Shown here: one piece after another, positions 26,855 to 35,866 of the stretch
Numbering within the stretch: position 1 is the stretch's first letter
Layout: each line of letters opens with the position of its first letter
NCBI RefSeq assembly: GCF_025145285.1
Contig: NZ_CP102251.1
Coordinates: 2,976,001-3,040,000 of the forward strand
Length of the DNA: 64,000 nucleotides
From: Alistipes onderdonkii
GTDB lineage: Bacteria; Bacteroidota; Bacteroidia; Bacteroidales; Rikenellaceae
Direction of reading: 5' to 3'
Translations under genes and position numbers: made by a program
The notes under the pieces: generated by a model
What the model was told of the DNA's origin: nothing
The model's input: only the letters and a program-made list of their open reading frames with translations
The model's database searches: none

Positions 26855-29800
26855 TTAAAAGATCAGACGTACGCCGAACGAGAAGCGCCGGATCGGGGGA
26901 TAGTTGTAGAATACGTCGCCGTCATAGGTGGTCGACGATCCCGCCTCGGGCGAAATACCCTTGACTTCGGTGAAATAATAGAGGTTGTTGCCCGATACGG
27001 TCAGCGTCACCCCTTTCAGGCCTACCTTCGTAAAGAGCTTCGACGGCAGCGAGTATTGAAGCGTAATCTCGCGCAGGCAGAGGTAGTCGCCCTTGTACGT
27101 GAACGTATTGGTGGCGCGGCGATTGTAGTTGTCGTTGCCCCAGTTCGAGTCGTTGGCGTAGAACTTGGCGTATTTGGTTTTGTCGCCGGGCTTTTTCCAC
27201 GCTTTCAGCACATCCTTGGCCAACGCGTAGTTGTTGGTGAAGGTGCCGTAGAAATAGCGCGAATAGGATTCGTCGAAGATCGAGTGTCCCGTGGCCCAGT
27301 CCAGATAGAGCGACAGGGTCCAGTTTTTGAGCCGGAATGAGTTCTGCAAGCCTCCGGTGAAAGGCGGGACGGTGACGCCCAGGCAGAACTGGTCGGCCGT
27401 AGTGATCTGTCCGTCGCCGTTCCGGTCTGCCCATTCATAGTCTCCGACGCGTTTGGCGCCTTTCTGGGGCAGACGCGACAGGGCATCGTAGTTGGCATTG
27501 GCAGCCTGCTCTTCGGTCTCGATGATACCCGTGGCCACATAGCCGTAGAAACGGTTGAGGGGCTCGCCTTCGGCGATGCCGCCGAAGAAAGTGCCGTCGC
27601 CCAGGGCGATGCCGCCCGTGCGGTTTTTGGCGATCCCGTTGTCGGGCAGTTTGAGTACTTTGTTCTGCTGGTAGCTCAGTACGAGCTTCGACTCCCAGCT
27701 GAAATTCTTTTTCACGATGTTGCGGGTGGTCAGTTCCAATTCGTAGCCCCAGAAGCGGACTTTCCCGAGGTTGGTCCAGAACTTCGAGAAGCCTGTTGTG
27801 TTGGGCAGATTCTGTTCGTAAAGCAGGTTGCGCGTGCGTTTGTCGAAGAAATCGGCGCTCACGTAGATGCGGTTCTTGAACAGGCCGGCTTCGATACCTA
27901 TGTCGAGCTGGTTCGATGTTTCCCACTGCAGTTTCTCGTTGGGCATCTCCGAGGGCTTGATGCCCGAGTTCCCGTTATACATATAGCTGGCGCCATAGGA
28001 ACCGTAGGCGTCGTAGATACCCACCGAGGCGTTGTTTCCGGTGGAGCCGTAGCTGGCGCGCAGCTTGAGGAAATTCAGATGGCGGATGTCGTTGAGCCAG
28101 GGCTCTTCGGTCAGCACCCAGCCGCCCGAAATGCCCGGGAAGAAGCCCCAGCGGTCGTCCTTGGCGAATTTCGACGAGCCGTCCTCACGGAAGGTGGCCG
28201 TCAGGAGGTATTTGCCTTTGTAGTCGTAGTTGAGGCGTCCGAAGAAACCGATCTGGCATTCGGCCTGCTCCGACGAGGAGATATCGTCGGGTTCGAAGAC
28301 CGAGGAGCCGTTGATGGTGGTGACTTTGTCCGAAGTGCCGCCCGAACCGGCCATCTTGACCGTTTCGTAATCGCGTTTCTGGTAGGAATAACCACCCATG
28401 ATCGAGAAATTGTGATCCTCGGCGAACGTTTTTTTGTAAGAGACGTAAGCCTCGAGTTTCTGCCGTTCGGTCATGGTCTGACTCCACGACGATTTCCGCG
28501 TGGCGTCGAAGACATTGGCTTTGATGAACTGCTTGGTTTTCGAGTCGGTGCGGAAGAACGACCCCTGCACGTTGGCCGTCAGGCCGTCGATGATTTCCCA
28601 TTTCAGGCCTCCGATGAGCGACAGGTAGTTTTTTTGGTTGCTCCTGTCGTAATACTTGTTGTAGAAGAGCGGGGTTTGCGACGAGGAGTTGTAACCCTCG
28701 ACCGGCGATCCATCCTCGTAGTAGGCGTTCATCGTCGGCGGGTTGGCCAGGGCGCGGGATATGGTGTTGCGCTGGTTGGCATAGGCCTCGGTGTTGGTGC
28801 GGGCGAAATCCACGCCGAAGCTGGCCGTCAGCCGCTTGGTGATCTTGGCGTCGAGGTTGCTCTTGAAGTTTACACGGTCGTAACCCGTCGAGAGGGCCAC
28901 GCCTTCGTCGTCGGTATATCCCAGGCTGGCCGAGTAGCGCACCCGTTCGCCGCCGCCGTCGATTCCTAGGTAATAGTTCTGCCACCATGCGCCGTTATAG
29001 AGCAGGTCTTGCCAGTCGGTATCCCGGTACATGATCGTTTTCGAAGGGTTGATCGGATCGGGCATGGTTTTGTACCCGGCGGGCAGCACATCGGTTTCTG
29101 GATCGTAATAGCGGGTCGAAAAGATGCTGTTGGGTTTGTTGCCGACACCTGCCGAGTGCGCTCCGTTCAGGTAGCTCAGGGCATCGGATGCGCGCGAGGG
29201 GATGCTTAGGTATTCGGCGACCGCCGTGCGGACGACTTCGATGTATTCGCGGGCGTTCAGGAATTCGATCTCGGTCTCGGTGTCTTGCCACGCCCAGTTG
29301 GCTTCGAATGTGATGCGGGGAGCCTTGTTATAACCGCCGCGCTTGGTGGTTACGAGGATGATTCCGTTCGAGGCCTTCGCGCCGTAGATTGCCGACGAGG
29401 CCGCGTCTTTCAGTACGTCGATCGAGGCGATGTCGTTGGGGTTGATGGCTGAGAAGTCGCGTTCGACACCGTCGACGAGCACCAGCGGGGAGTTCGAGCC
29501 GTTGATCGACGAACCGCCGCGGATCTGGTAGGAGAATCCGCCGCCGGGCGAGAAATTGGTCTGCGTGACTTTCAGACCGGCGATCTTGCCTTTCAGGCCT
29601 TCGCCGACGGTCGAAATCGGAATGTTTTGCAATGCCTCACCGTCGAGTTTGGCGATCGAGGAGGTTACCGACCGCCGAGACTGCTCGCCGTAGCCGACCA
29701 CTACGACCTCATCTACGGCGATTGATTCGGGAGCCAGCTCCACGTTGACGCGACTCTGCGAGCGGATGACGGGAACCTCCTGCGTCCGGTAGCCGATGAA

Positions 29801-30073
29801 CGATACGACCAACGTGGCATCGCCGTTCGGCAGGTCGAGCGTGAAGTTGCCGTCCGAGTCCGTGGTGATACCCTGGGTCGTGCCTTTGACGATGACCGAG
29901 GCTCCGACGACGGCCTGATCCTTGTCGTCCGTAACCCGGCCTGTCAGGCGGTGAGTCTGAGCCCAAACGCTCGTTCCGGCGAGCAGAAACGCCAGACAGA
30001 GAAGGCATCTCGATGCGACGCTCCATCCTCCATATCCGGAGTCGAAACGCCTCTTTGTTGTAGAGTTTTTCAT
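26855..30073 (-). CDS. SusC/RagA-family TonB-dependent outer membrane transporter
   Basis: This 1072-aa protein has a signal peptide (to about residue 38, SVWAQ), a carboxypeptidase-regulatory-like domain (about 42-115), a TonB-box region followed by the SusC hallmark DEVVVVGYGEQSRRSVTSSI, a plug domain with SALSINPNDIASIDVLKDAASSAIYGAK-type sequence in two parts, and a C-terminal barrel ending in a hydrophobic residue. It imports ligand captured by SusD using the ExbB/ExbD/TonB system, one set of which is encoded at 40497-42281. It heads a five-gene operon. A palindrome overlaps its -7 box. Confidence 0.95.
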   Translation of the reverse strand: MKNSTTKRRFDSGYGGWSVASRCLLCLAFLLAGTSVWAQTHRLTGRVTDDKDQAVVGASVIVKGTTQGITTDSDGNFTLDLPNGDATLVVSFIGYRTQEVPVIRSQSRVNVELAPESIAVDEVVVVGYGEQSRRSVTSSIAKLDGEALQNIPISTVGEGLKGKIAGLKVTQTNFSPGGGFSYQIRGGSSINGSNSPLVLVDGVERDFSAINPNDIASIDVLKDAASSAIYGAKASNGIILVTTKRGGYNKAPRITFEANWAWQDTETEIEFLNAREYIEVVRTAVAEYLSIPSRASDALSYLNGAHSAGVGNKPNSIFSTRYYDPETDVLPAGYKTMPDPINPSKTIMYRDTDWQDLLYNGAWWQNYYLGIDGGGERVRYSASLGYTDDEGVALSTGYDRVNFKSNLDAKITKRLTASFGVDFARTNTEAYANQRNTISRALANPPTMNAYYEDGSPVEGYNSSSQTPLFYNKYYDRSNQKNYLSLIGGLKWEIIDGLTANVQGSFFRTDSKTKQFIKANVFDATRKSSWSQTMTERQKLEAYVSYKKTFAEDHNFSIMGGYSYQKRDYETVKMAGSGGTSDKVTTINGSSVFEPDDISSSEQAECQIGFFGRLNYDYKGKYLLTATFREDGSSKFAKDDRWGFFPGISGGWVLTEEPWLNDIRHLNFLKLRASYGSTGNNASVGIYDAYGSYGASYMYNGNSGIKPSEMPNEKLQWETSNQLDIGIEAGLFKNRIYVSADFFDKRTRNLLYEQNLPNTTGFSKFWTNLGKVRFWGYELELTTRNIVKKNFSWESKLVLSYQQNKVLKLPDNGIAKNRTGGIALGDGTFFGGIAEGEPLNRFYGYVATGIIETEEQAANANYDALSRLPQKGAKRVGDYEWADRNGDGQITTADQFCLGVTVPPFTGGLQNSFRLKNWTLSLYLDWATGHSIFDESYSRYFYGTFTNNYALAKDVLKAWKKPGDKTKYAKFYANDSNWGNDNYNRRATNTFTYKGDYLCLREITLQYSLPSKLFTKVGLKGVTLTVSGNNLYYFTEVKGISPEAGSSTTYDGDVFYNYPPIRRFSFGVRLIF

Positions 30074-30117
30074 TTGGCGGAAATTTTAGATTTCATGATA
30101 TAGGGTTGGTTGTTATT

Positions 30118-30141
30118 TATTTGTTTTATAAGACAAATATA
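30118..30141 (-). promoter_or_regulatory. susC promoter -7 box within a 22-bp near-palindrome
   Basis: The -7 box TATATTTG (30141-30134, minus strand) overlaps TATTTGT-N8-ACAAATA (30118-30139). Counting the spacer, 20 of 22 positions are palindromic. No good -33 TTTG was found. A candidate operator for the locus regulator. Confidence 0.5.
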
Positions 30142-30196
30142 TCCGGTAGGAATTTTCTCACGATGACAGGTTCGTGAAGAAGCTGTTGAAATCGGG

Positions 30197-32749
30197 TTAC
30201 GCACGGGTTTTTCGTTTTCCGTAGATGGTCAGTGAATCGGTGTCTCGGTTGCTGCGGGGCACGCAAAGACTTGCGATATAACCGACAATGAAGCACGAAA
30301 GGAATCCGGTGGTGGAATAGAGCAGTAAATTGACATACCCGCTGCGGGATACGAGTATCTGTACGACAATGCTGGCTGCGATGCCGCACAGGGCGCCAAA
30401 CGTATTGGCGCGTCGTGTCGTGAGGCCCAGCAGGAACAAGCCGCCCAAGCCGCCGAGCAATATGCCGAGGATCTTTGAAAATTCGTCCCATAGCGATTTG
30501 ATCTCCCACGAGGCCATCATCAATGCGAAGCCTACGCCGACGAGCCCAAGTACGAGGGTAGAGAGGCGTGCCGTACGCAGCAGTGCGCGGCCGTCGTGCG
30601 TGGCAGGGCGGAGTTTGCGGTAGATATCCGTGACGAAAGCCGTGGCGGCGGAGTTCATGCTGCTACTGAGCGTCGACATGGCAGCGGCGAAAAGGCCGGC
30701 GATAATCAATCCCAGTACGCCCGACGGCAGTTGAGTGCTGATATACCACGGCAGGATGGCATCGCTGTCGCGGACAGCCATGCTCAGCTCCGTTGGATAG
30801 TGGCGGTAGAAAGCCCACAGCGCCGTGCCTACCAGAAAGAAGAGGATGGTGGCCGGGATGGTCAGTGCGGCGTTGACGTAGACGCCTTTGCGCGCTTCGC
30901 GCTCGGTGGCGGTCGTCAGGTAGCGTTGAACGATGGTCTGGTCGGTTCCGTAAATGGTGATATTGGTAAAGAAGGTTGCGATCAGCACCGTCCACATCGT
31001 TGGCTGGCGCAGGTCGAAGGCCGTCGAGCCGAAGTCGAACTTCCCGGCTTCGGAAGCCGATGCGACGATGGTTCCGATATCCTCGGGAAGCTGAAGACAG
31101 ACGATGACCAGCACCGTGACGGCTGCGCCCAGAAGCACGACGACCTGTAAAGCCTCGGTCCATGCTACGGCCTCGATGCCGCCCATGAGCGTGTAGGCGA
31201 GACTCAGGACACCCATCAAGGTTATGCAGAGGAAGATGTCGAATCCCGTGACGACATTGAGTGCGATCGACGGCAGTAACAGTACGACGCCCATGCGCCC
31301 GATCTGGAAGAGGATGAAGGCAATGCTGCACAGGACGCGCACGAGGGGATTGAACCGTGCTTCGAGGTATTCATAGGCGGTGGTGACATTCAGCCTGCGG
31401 TAGAAGGGGATAAACAGCAGCACGATGACGGGTACCGCCAGCACGATGCCCGAGTTGAAGAGCAGGTAGCTCCAGTCCGTGGCATAGGCCTTGGCCGGGA
31501 TGGCCATGAAAGTGATGGCGCTCAGCGCCGTGCCGAAGATGCTCAGTCCGACGATGAACCACGGGATGCGTCCCCCTCCCTTGAAATAGTCGTCGGAAGT
31601 CTTCTGGTTTTTCGAAAAGTACCAGCCGATGAGGGCCAGCGAAAGGAAATAGAGGGTGATAACGCCGATATCGAGCCCCGTCAGGCGGTGGATGGTACTT
31701 TCGAGTGTTCCCCGCAATAGGACGGGGGTGCGGACGCCCGGGCGTACTTCACCGCTTGTGACCATTATCCCGTCGTTGTCGGGGAGGACATTCGTTGTGA
31801 CCGGAAGGACGATCCCTTCGGGTACCGGGGTCTCTGTAAGCGTTCCTGTGATCGTATGGTAGAGCCTTAGCAACTGGTCGTCGGAATTGTTCCCGTTGCG
31901 GCCGCCGATCAGCAGGATGTGGTTGGTGCCGAATGGCGCCGCTGTCCCGGCCATGACCGGGAACTCTCCTTCGAGTGGTATCCAGGTACCGAGCCGCGGA
32001 TTGTAGCAGTAGCCGTCATGGTGGACGTCCCAGGCTGTATCGCCTGAAAAATCGCGGCCGCTGAAGAGGTAGAAACAATTGTCGAACCCGTCGCTTTGCG
32101 GGGCCGCTACGGCGAATGCCCGGGCCGGCCCGGGCCATGGCGGCATCTCACGCCACCCGCGTTCGAGGTCTTGGAGATCGAGCATGAAGAAATTGCGGGT
32201 CGCAGCGGCTCCCTTCACCTGCTCGATTCCACCGGCTACGTAGATATGATGTCCGACCAGGGCCCCTGCGGCGTTGGCCAGGGGGCGCGGCAGCGGAGGC
32301 CAGGGCGTTAAGCGTGGCTGGTTACCGTCGAGCGTCAGCAGCAATACCTGGTTCGTGCATTCCTCGGCGTTGCAGCCGCCGATGCAGAGCACGCCTTCGG
32401 GCAGCGTGACCGAAACACCGTAGGCCCGCGGTGCGGGCAGGGCATCAGGTATGATTTGCCAGCCTTGGGAAGTGTCGTATATATATAAATCCCGGTGGTA
32501 TTTTTTCTCGCCGTTCGCAGCGGGTGTGCGGTCGGGAAAATTGGCCCCGCCCGCGATCAGCAGCTTTCCGTCGATGCGGCCCGAGAAGACACCGGCTATT
32601 CCGATGTTGGGCTTCCCGTCGATTTGCGGCAGGGTAAGCGAGGAGTTCCAGCGGATGGCATCGGTTTCCGTCAGTTGTGTGGTGGGAACACCGGCTGTCG
32701 AAACTGCTGCCCAGAATATAAGTAAAATGTTTAGAGTCAGGTTTTTCAT
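30197..32749 (-). CDS. Fused Kelch mutarotase / sodium:solute symporter (sialic acid uptake)
   Basis: This 850-aa protein has two parts. After a signal-like segment (residues 1-20), residues about 30-345 form a Kelch propeller of the NanM / cyclically permuted mutarotase kind (repeated GG-, AxGxxVGHHIYVAGG, LPAPRAYGVSV). From about 355 to the end it is an SSS-family Na+ symporter with about 13-14 helices (ALSAITFMAIPAKAYATDW, LMGGIEAVAWTEALQ, FAAAMSTLSSSMNS with the Na+-site serines). The propeller would sit in the periplasm, converting alpha- to beta-Neu5Ac and handing it to the transporter. It is 26 bp after nanA in the same operon, which supports sialic acid as substrate. Confidence 0.88.
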   Translation of the reverse strand: MKNLTLNILLIFWAAVSTAGVPTTQLTETDAIRWNSSLTLPQIDGKPNIGIAGVFSGRIDGKLLIAGGANFPDRTPAANGEKKYHRDLYIYDTSQGWQIIPDALPAPRAYGVSVTLPEGVLCIGGCNAEECTNQVLLLTLDGNQPRLTPWPPLPRPLANAAGALVGHHIYVAGGIEQVKGAAATRNFFMLDLQDLERGWREMPPWPGPARAFAVAAPQSDGFDNCFYLFSGRDFSGDTAWDVHHDGYCYNPRLGTWIPLEGEFPVMAGTAAPFGTNHILLIGGRNGNNSDDQLLRLYHTITGTLTETPVPEGIVLPVTTNVLPDNDGIMVTSGEVRPGVRTPVLLRGTLESTIHRLTGLDIGVITLYFLSLALIGWYFSKNQKTSDDYFKGGGRIPWFIVGLSIFGTALSAITFMAIPAKAYATDWSYLLFNSGIVLAVPVIVLLFIPFYRRLNVTTAYEYLEARFNPLVRVLCSIAFILFQIGRMGVVLLLPSIALNVVTGFDIFLCITLMGVLSLAYTLMGGIEAVAWTEALQVVVLLGAAVTVLVIVCLQLPEDIGTIVASASEAGKFDFGSTAFDLRQPTMWTVLIATFFTNITIYGTDQTIVQRYLTTATEREARKGVYVNAALTIPATILFFLVGTALWAFYRHYPTELSMAVRDSDAILPWYISTQLPSGVLGLIIAGLFAAAMSTLSSSMNSAATAFVTDIYRKLRPATHDGRALLRTARLSTLVLGLVGVGFALMMASWEIKSLWDEFSKILGILLGGLGGLFLLGLTTRRANTFGALCGIAASIVVQILVSRSGYVNLLLYSTTGFLSCFIVGYIASLCVPRSNRDTDSLTIYGKRKTRA

Positions 32750-32775
32750 GGGTCGGTTTGGGTTGGCGGGTGTTG

Positions 32776-33675
32776 TTATTTTGCAAAGCCGATCCGGTCG
32801 AGTTCTTCGCTTAGCTGGCGCATCTCGGACTCGGTGTAGGGCGCGAAGGGCAGCCGGCAGTCGCCGCAGTCGATTCCCAGGTGGTTCATAATGGCTTTCC
32901 CGCCGCGGACGCCCCCGCCGTGGCGGATGATGATGTGTACGATGTCCGCCGATTCCTGTTGAAAGCTACGGGCGCGTTCGATGTCGCCTGCGAGGAAAGC
33001 ATCGTAGAGGTTCCGGTAGGTCGGCAGCGAATAGTTATAGGTGCTGCCCACGCCTCCCCGGGCCCCCACGGCCATGCCGCAGAGTAGCATCTCGTCGAAA
33101 CCGTTAAGGATGTCGAAACGCCCGTCTTCGAGACGGATGCACTCGAGCATCTCCATGAAGTTGTTAGAGGTGAATTTGATACCGTTCAAGTTGGGGATTT
33201 CGCGCGAGCCTTTTTCGAGAAATTCCTTCATCGGCAGGTTTATGCCTGTTACCGAGGGCATGTGGTAGGAGTAGAACGGGATCGGGGCGATGGCCGCGGC
33301 GATCGGTTTGTAGAACGCCACGAGTTCCCCGACCGATGCGGGTTTGAAATAGAACGGAGCAATGGCACCGACCGCGTCTACTCCCAGGCCGGCGGCATGG
33401 CGTGCGAGTTCGATGCAATCGGCCTGGCACGTGCCGCCGACGTGCGCAATGACTCGCATCCTGCCCGAGGTGGCGTTAACCCATGCTTCGAGAACGCTTT
33501 TGCGCTCGGCAATGGTCATTGAAGTGCATTCGCCTGTCGAGCCGCAGACGAAAACGCCGTCGGCACCATCGGTAACGAGTTTGTCGGCATAGGGTTGGAT
33601 TTGCGCGAGGTTGATTGCGCCGGTTTTGTCGAAAGGTGTGAATACGGCAGGCGTGAGTCCGGAGAGCTTGATCAT
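32776..33675 (-). CDS. nanA: N-acetylneuraminate lyase
   Basis: This 299-aa class I aldolase of the DapA/NAL family cleaves N-acetylneuraminate to N-acetylmannosamine and pyruvate in the cytoplasm. It has GSTGECTSM (carboxylate-binding loop), the catalytic Tyr in PIPFYSYHMPSVTG, and the Schiff-base Lys in LNGIKFTSNN. The YSYHMPSVTG pattern and GGVGSTYNY favour the lyase over dihydrodipicolinate synthase, and the sialidase neighbours agree. It leads the operon with the fused mutarotase-symporter. A promoter with an overlapping inverted repeat lies 50-90 bp upstream. Confidence 0.93.
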   Translation of the reverse strand: MIKLSGLTPAVFTPFDKTGAINLAQIQPYADKLVTDGADGVFVCGSTGECTSMTIAERKSVLEAWVNATSGRMRVIAHVGGTCQADCIELARHAAGLGVDAVGAIAPFYFKPASVGELVAFYKPIAAAIAPIPFYSYHMPSVTGINLPMKEFLEKGSREIPNLNGIKFTSNNFMEMLECIRLEDGRFDILNGFDEMLLCGMAVGARGGVGSTYNYSLPTYRNLYDAFLAGDIERARSFQQESADIVHIIIRHGGGVRGGKAIMNHLGIDCGDCRLPFAPYTESEMRQLSEELDRIGFAK

Positions 33676-33721
33676 GGTATGGGTGTTTATAAGTTTTTTT
33701 AATAATAAGACTGAATAATCC

Positions 33722-33738
33722 TATTTGTATGACAAATA
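33722..33738. promoter_or_regulatory. Candidate operator TATTTGT-ATG-ACAAATA
   Basis: A 7-bp perfect inverted repeat with a 3-nt spacer overlaps the nanA -7 box and start site. Its core TTGTATGACAA fits TNGTNNNACNA, a pattern bound by some FCD-type GntR proteins. The same half-sites occur at the susC promoter. Confidence 0.45.
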
Positions 33739-33763
33739 TAGGGAGATAAAATGAAAATCCAAA
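33733..33763 (-). promoter_or_regulatory. Promoter of nanA operon
   Basis: Minus strand: TTTG (33763-33760), 19-bp spacer, TATATTTG (33740-33733). The leader would be about 50 nt. Confidence 0.65.
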
Positions 33764-34051
33764 AAAGTTCACTGTTTTTTTCATTTTTTTTGGAAGAAGC
33801 CTACGTAGTTGGGATTTTTTTCGTCAGGCGGTATACTGTCGCAGGCGCTCGCCTTTCCCGACGGAGCGGCCGGTAAAATGCCGGGGCTGGCGGGAAAGGT
33901 ATGGAATTCCGCATGGTATTTGTCGAAAAGTCCGCAACGGCAGCCGCGAATCCTTATTCATATCCCGAAAGGCGCTGCCGCCTCGCGAGTCGTTGCTGCC
34001 CCGAAATGACCGTGGACGGGCTTTCCGTGCGATGCGGAGGATTCCGGCTGG

Positions 34052-34774
34052 CTATCTCCTTTTCTCGAAATGCTGGTAGTCCTTCAGGCTTTTCCAGTGG
34101 CCGCCCCAGGTGAATCCGTGGCGCAGGAACTCCCGGCAGCAGGGGTCGTCCTCGGCGATCTTGTAAGGGAAATCCCGTGTCCGGTCGGCATAAGGGGCTG
34201 CTTCCGCGGGGTCGACGACCGTGCGGCCGCCGTTCGTTTTGACATAGGGGTTGTAGAGCGGGTTGATGTCGACGGCCATGCCCCGGCTGTGGCTGGAGAG
34301 CACCCCGGTTCCTGCGACGAACCGGAAGTTGAATGCCGAAGAGTTGTTGGCCCGCATCGAAGGGCCGTCCTGCGCGTCGTATTCGTCGATCAGCACCATG
34401 CGTTCGATGGGGTAGGAGGCGTCGTAAAGCACCCGGAAGATATCGAGCAGGTCGCCGCAGATCGCTTCGTTGCAGACCAGTTCGCCCAGCAGGGTTTCGC
34501 CTGCGAGGTTGCGGTGCAGCACCCGCAGGTAGCGGAGCTCCGAGCGGGGGACGGTGCAGTCCGCCTTGTAGGATTTGCCGTACATACGCGCGAAGAGCGC
34601 GTCGTCGATCTCCGAACTGGCGAAGCAGCGGTCGATGCCGTATTCCGCCACCGCTTCTTCCGCGACCTTTTCCCCGGCATGCCATGCGCGGAGCCGCTCC
34701 GCATCGCCGTTTCCGGCGTATGCGCCGCCGATTTCTGCCAGCAGCAGCATGAATGCTGCGAGCCGTTTCATCAT
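34052..34774 (-). CDS. M15-family (VanY/D-Ala-D-Ala carboxypeptidase-like) peptidase
   Basis: This 240-aa secreted protein has a signal peptide (about residues 1-20). Its C-terminal half carries the M15 zinc site: SSHSRGMAVDINPLYNP (His and Asp ligands) and the final ligand in DYQHFE, with FTWGGHW between. The family cleaves D-amino-acid peptide bonds in peptidoglycan, so a cell-wall role in the periplasm is likely. It starts 10 bp after the tsaD stop. Two tandem ATGs (34774, 34771) are possible starts. Confidence 0.88.
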   Translation of the reverse strand: MMKRLAAFMLLLAEIGGAYAGNGDAERLRAWHAGEKVAEEAVAEYGIDRCFASSEIDDALFARMYGKSYKADCTVPRSELRYLRVLHRNLAGETLLGELVCNEAICGDLLDIFRVLYDASYPIERMVLIDEYDAQDGPSMRANNSSAFNFRFVAGTGVLSSHSRGMAVDINPLYNPYVKTNGGRTVVDPAEAAPYADRTRDFPYKIAEDDPCCREFLRHGFTWGGHWKSLKDYQHFEKRR

Positions 34775-34784
34775 CCCGGCCGGG

Positions 34785-35807
34785 TTACAGTTCTTCGAGC
34801 CGTGCCACGGGCGAAACGTCGAGCGACGAGAAATCGCCGTGCTGGTAGTGGAAATAGCCTGCCATGGCGATCATTGCGGCGTTGTCGGTCGTGAACTTGA
34901 ATTCCGGCAGGAACGTGCGCCAGCCGCGCCTGCGGCCCTGCTCGACGATGCCGTTGCGCAGTCCCGAGTTGGCCGATACGCCCCCGGCGATGGCGATGTC
35001 GCGTATGCCCGTGTCCTTCGACGCCCGCACCAGTTTGTCGAGCAGTATCTCCACGATCGTGCCCTGGAGCGATGCGCAGAGGTCGGCCTTGTTGCGCTCG
35101 ATGAAATCGGGGTCGTCGGCCACGGCGTCGCGCAGCATATAGAGGAACGAGGTCTTGAGCCCCGAGAACGAGTAGTCGTAGCCGTCGACATGAGGATGCG
35201 CCAGGCGGAACGCTTTGGGGTTGCCCTCCTTTGCCAGACGGTCGATCACCGGGCCGCCGGGGTAGGGCAGGCCCATGACTTTGGCGCATTTGTCGAACGC
35301 TTCGCCTGCGGCGTCGTCGATCGTCGTGCCGATGATCTCCATATCGAGCGGCGAATCCACGCGTACGATCTGCGTATGCCCGCCGCTGACCAGCAGGCAG
35401 AGGAACGGGAAGCCGGGATGGGGCAATTCGCGGTCGGGCAGGTCGATGAAGTGCGAGAGGATATGCCCCTGCAGGTGGTTGACCTCGACCATCGGGATGT
35501 CGTGCGCCACCGAGAGCCCTTTGGCGAACGATACCCCGACGAGCAGCGAACCCAGCAGCCCGGGGCCGCGCGTGAAGGCGATGGCGTCTATCTCCGCGAC
35601 GGTAAGCCCGGCCTCTCGGAGTGCCGTGTCGACCACCGGGATGATGTTCTGCTGGTGTGCCCGCGAAGCCAGTTCGGGGATCACGCCGCCGTATTTTATG
35701 TGCACGGCCTGGGAGGCGATCACGTTCGACAGCAGCAGGTTGTTGCGGATCACGGCAGCCGACGTATCGTCGCACGAGGATTCGATGCCGAGAATTGTAA
35801 TATCCAT
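34785..35807 (-). CDS. tsaD: tRNA N6-adenosine threonylcarbamoyltransferase TsaD
   Basis: This 340-aa ASKHA-fold enzyme transfers the threonylcarbamoyl group to A37 of ANN-decoding tRNAs. Family motifs are GIESSCDDTSAAV at the N-terminus, the metal-binding HIKYGGVIPELASRAHQQNI with both histidines, SGGHTQIV and AIAGGVSANSGLR. Length is typical. It is divergent from the second TamB gene across 59 bp, and probably co-transcribed with the M15 peptidase. Confidence 0.97.
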   Translation of the reverse strand: MDITILGIESSCDDTSAAVIRNNLLLSNVIASQAVHIKYGGVIPELASRAHQQNIIPVVDTALREAGLTVAEIDAIAFTRGPGLLGSLLVGVSFAKGLSVAHDIPMVEVNHLQGHILSHFIDLPDRELPHPGFPFLCLLVSGGHTQIVRVDSPLDMEIIGTTIDDAAGEAFDKCAKVMGLPYPGGPVIDRLAKEGNPKAFRLAHPHVDGYDYSFSGLKTSFLYMLRDAVADDPDFIERNKADLCASLQGTIVEILLDKLVRASKDTGIRDIAIAGGVSANSGLRNGIVEQGRRRGWRTFLPEFKFTTDNAAMIAMAGYFHYQHGDFSSLDVSPVARLEEL

Positions 35808-35838
35808 CCGGTTATTCGTTTTTTTTAACTATTTTAGT

Positions 35839-35846
35839 TAAATTTG
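35839..35846 (+). promoter_or_regulatory. -7 box of the second TamB gene
   Basis: TAAATTTG matches TAnnTTTG exactly, 21 bp before the ATG, with TTCG (one mismatch from TTTG) about 20 bp upstream. Confidence 0.45.
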
Positions 35847-35866
35847 CAGGTTATAACGACCTATCA

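Larger units (their letters stand above)
33676..34051. other. 376-bp gap holding the nanA promoter, no gene seen
   Basis: The AT-rich part next to nanA (33676-33800) contains its promoter and operator-like repeat. Farther right, CCTTTCCCG at 33852-33860 pairs exactly with CGGGAAAGG at 33891-33899, with an inner CCGG/CCGG pair, forming a long hairpin downstream of the peptidase gene but without a T-run. A short open frame at 33809-34009 has no protein-like features. Confidence 0.4.

Noticed and set aside
33809..34009. 66-residue plus-strand frame in the nanA-peptidase gap
   Set aside because: No ribosome-binding site, no family resemblance, and it overlaps a long inverted repeat.
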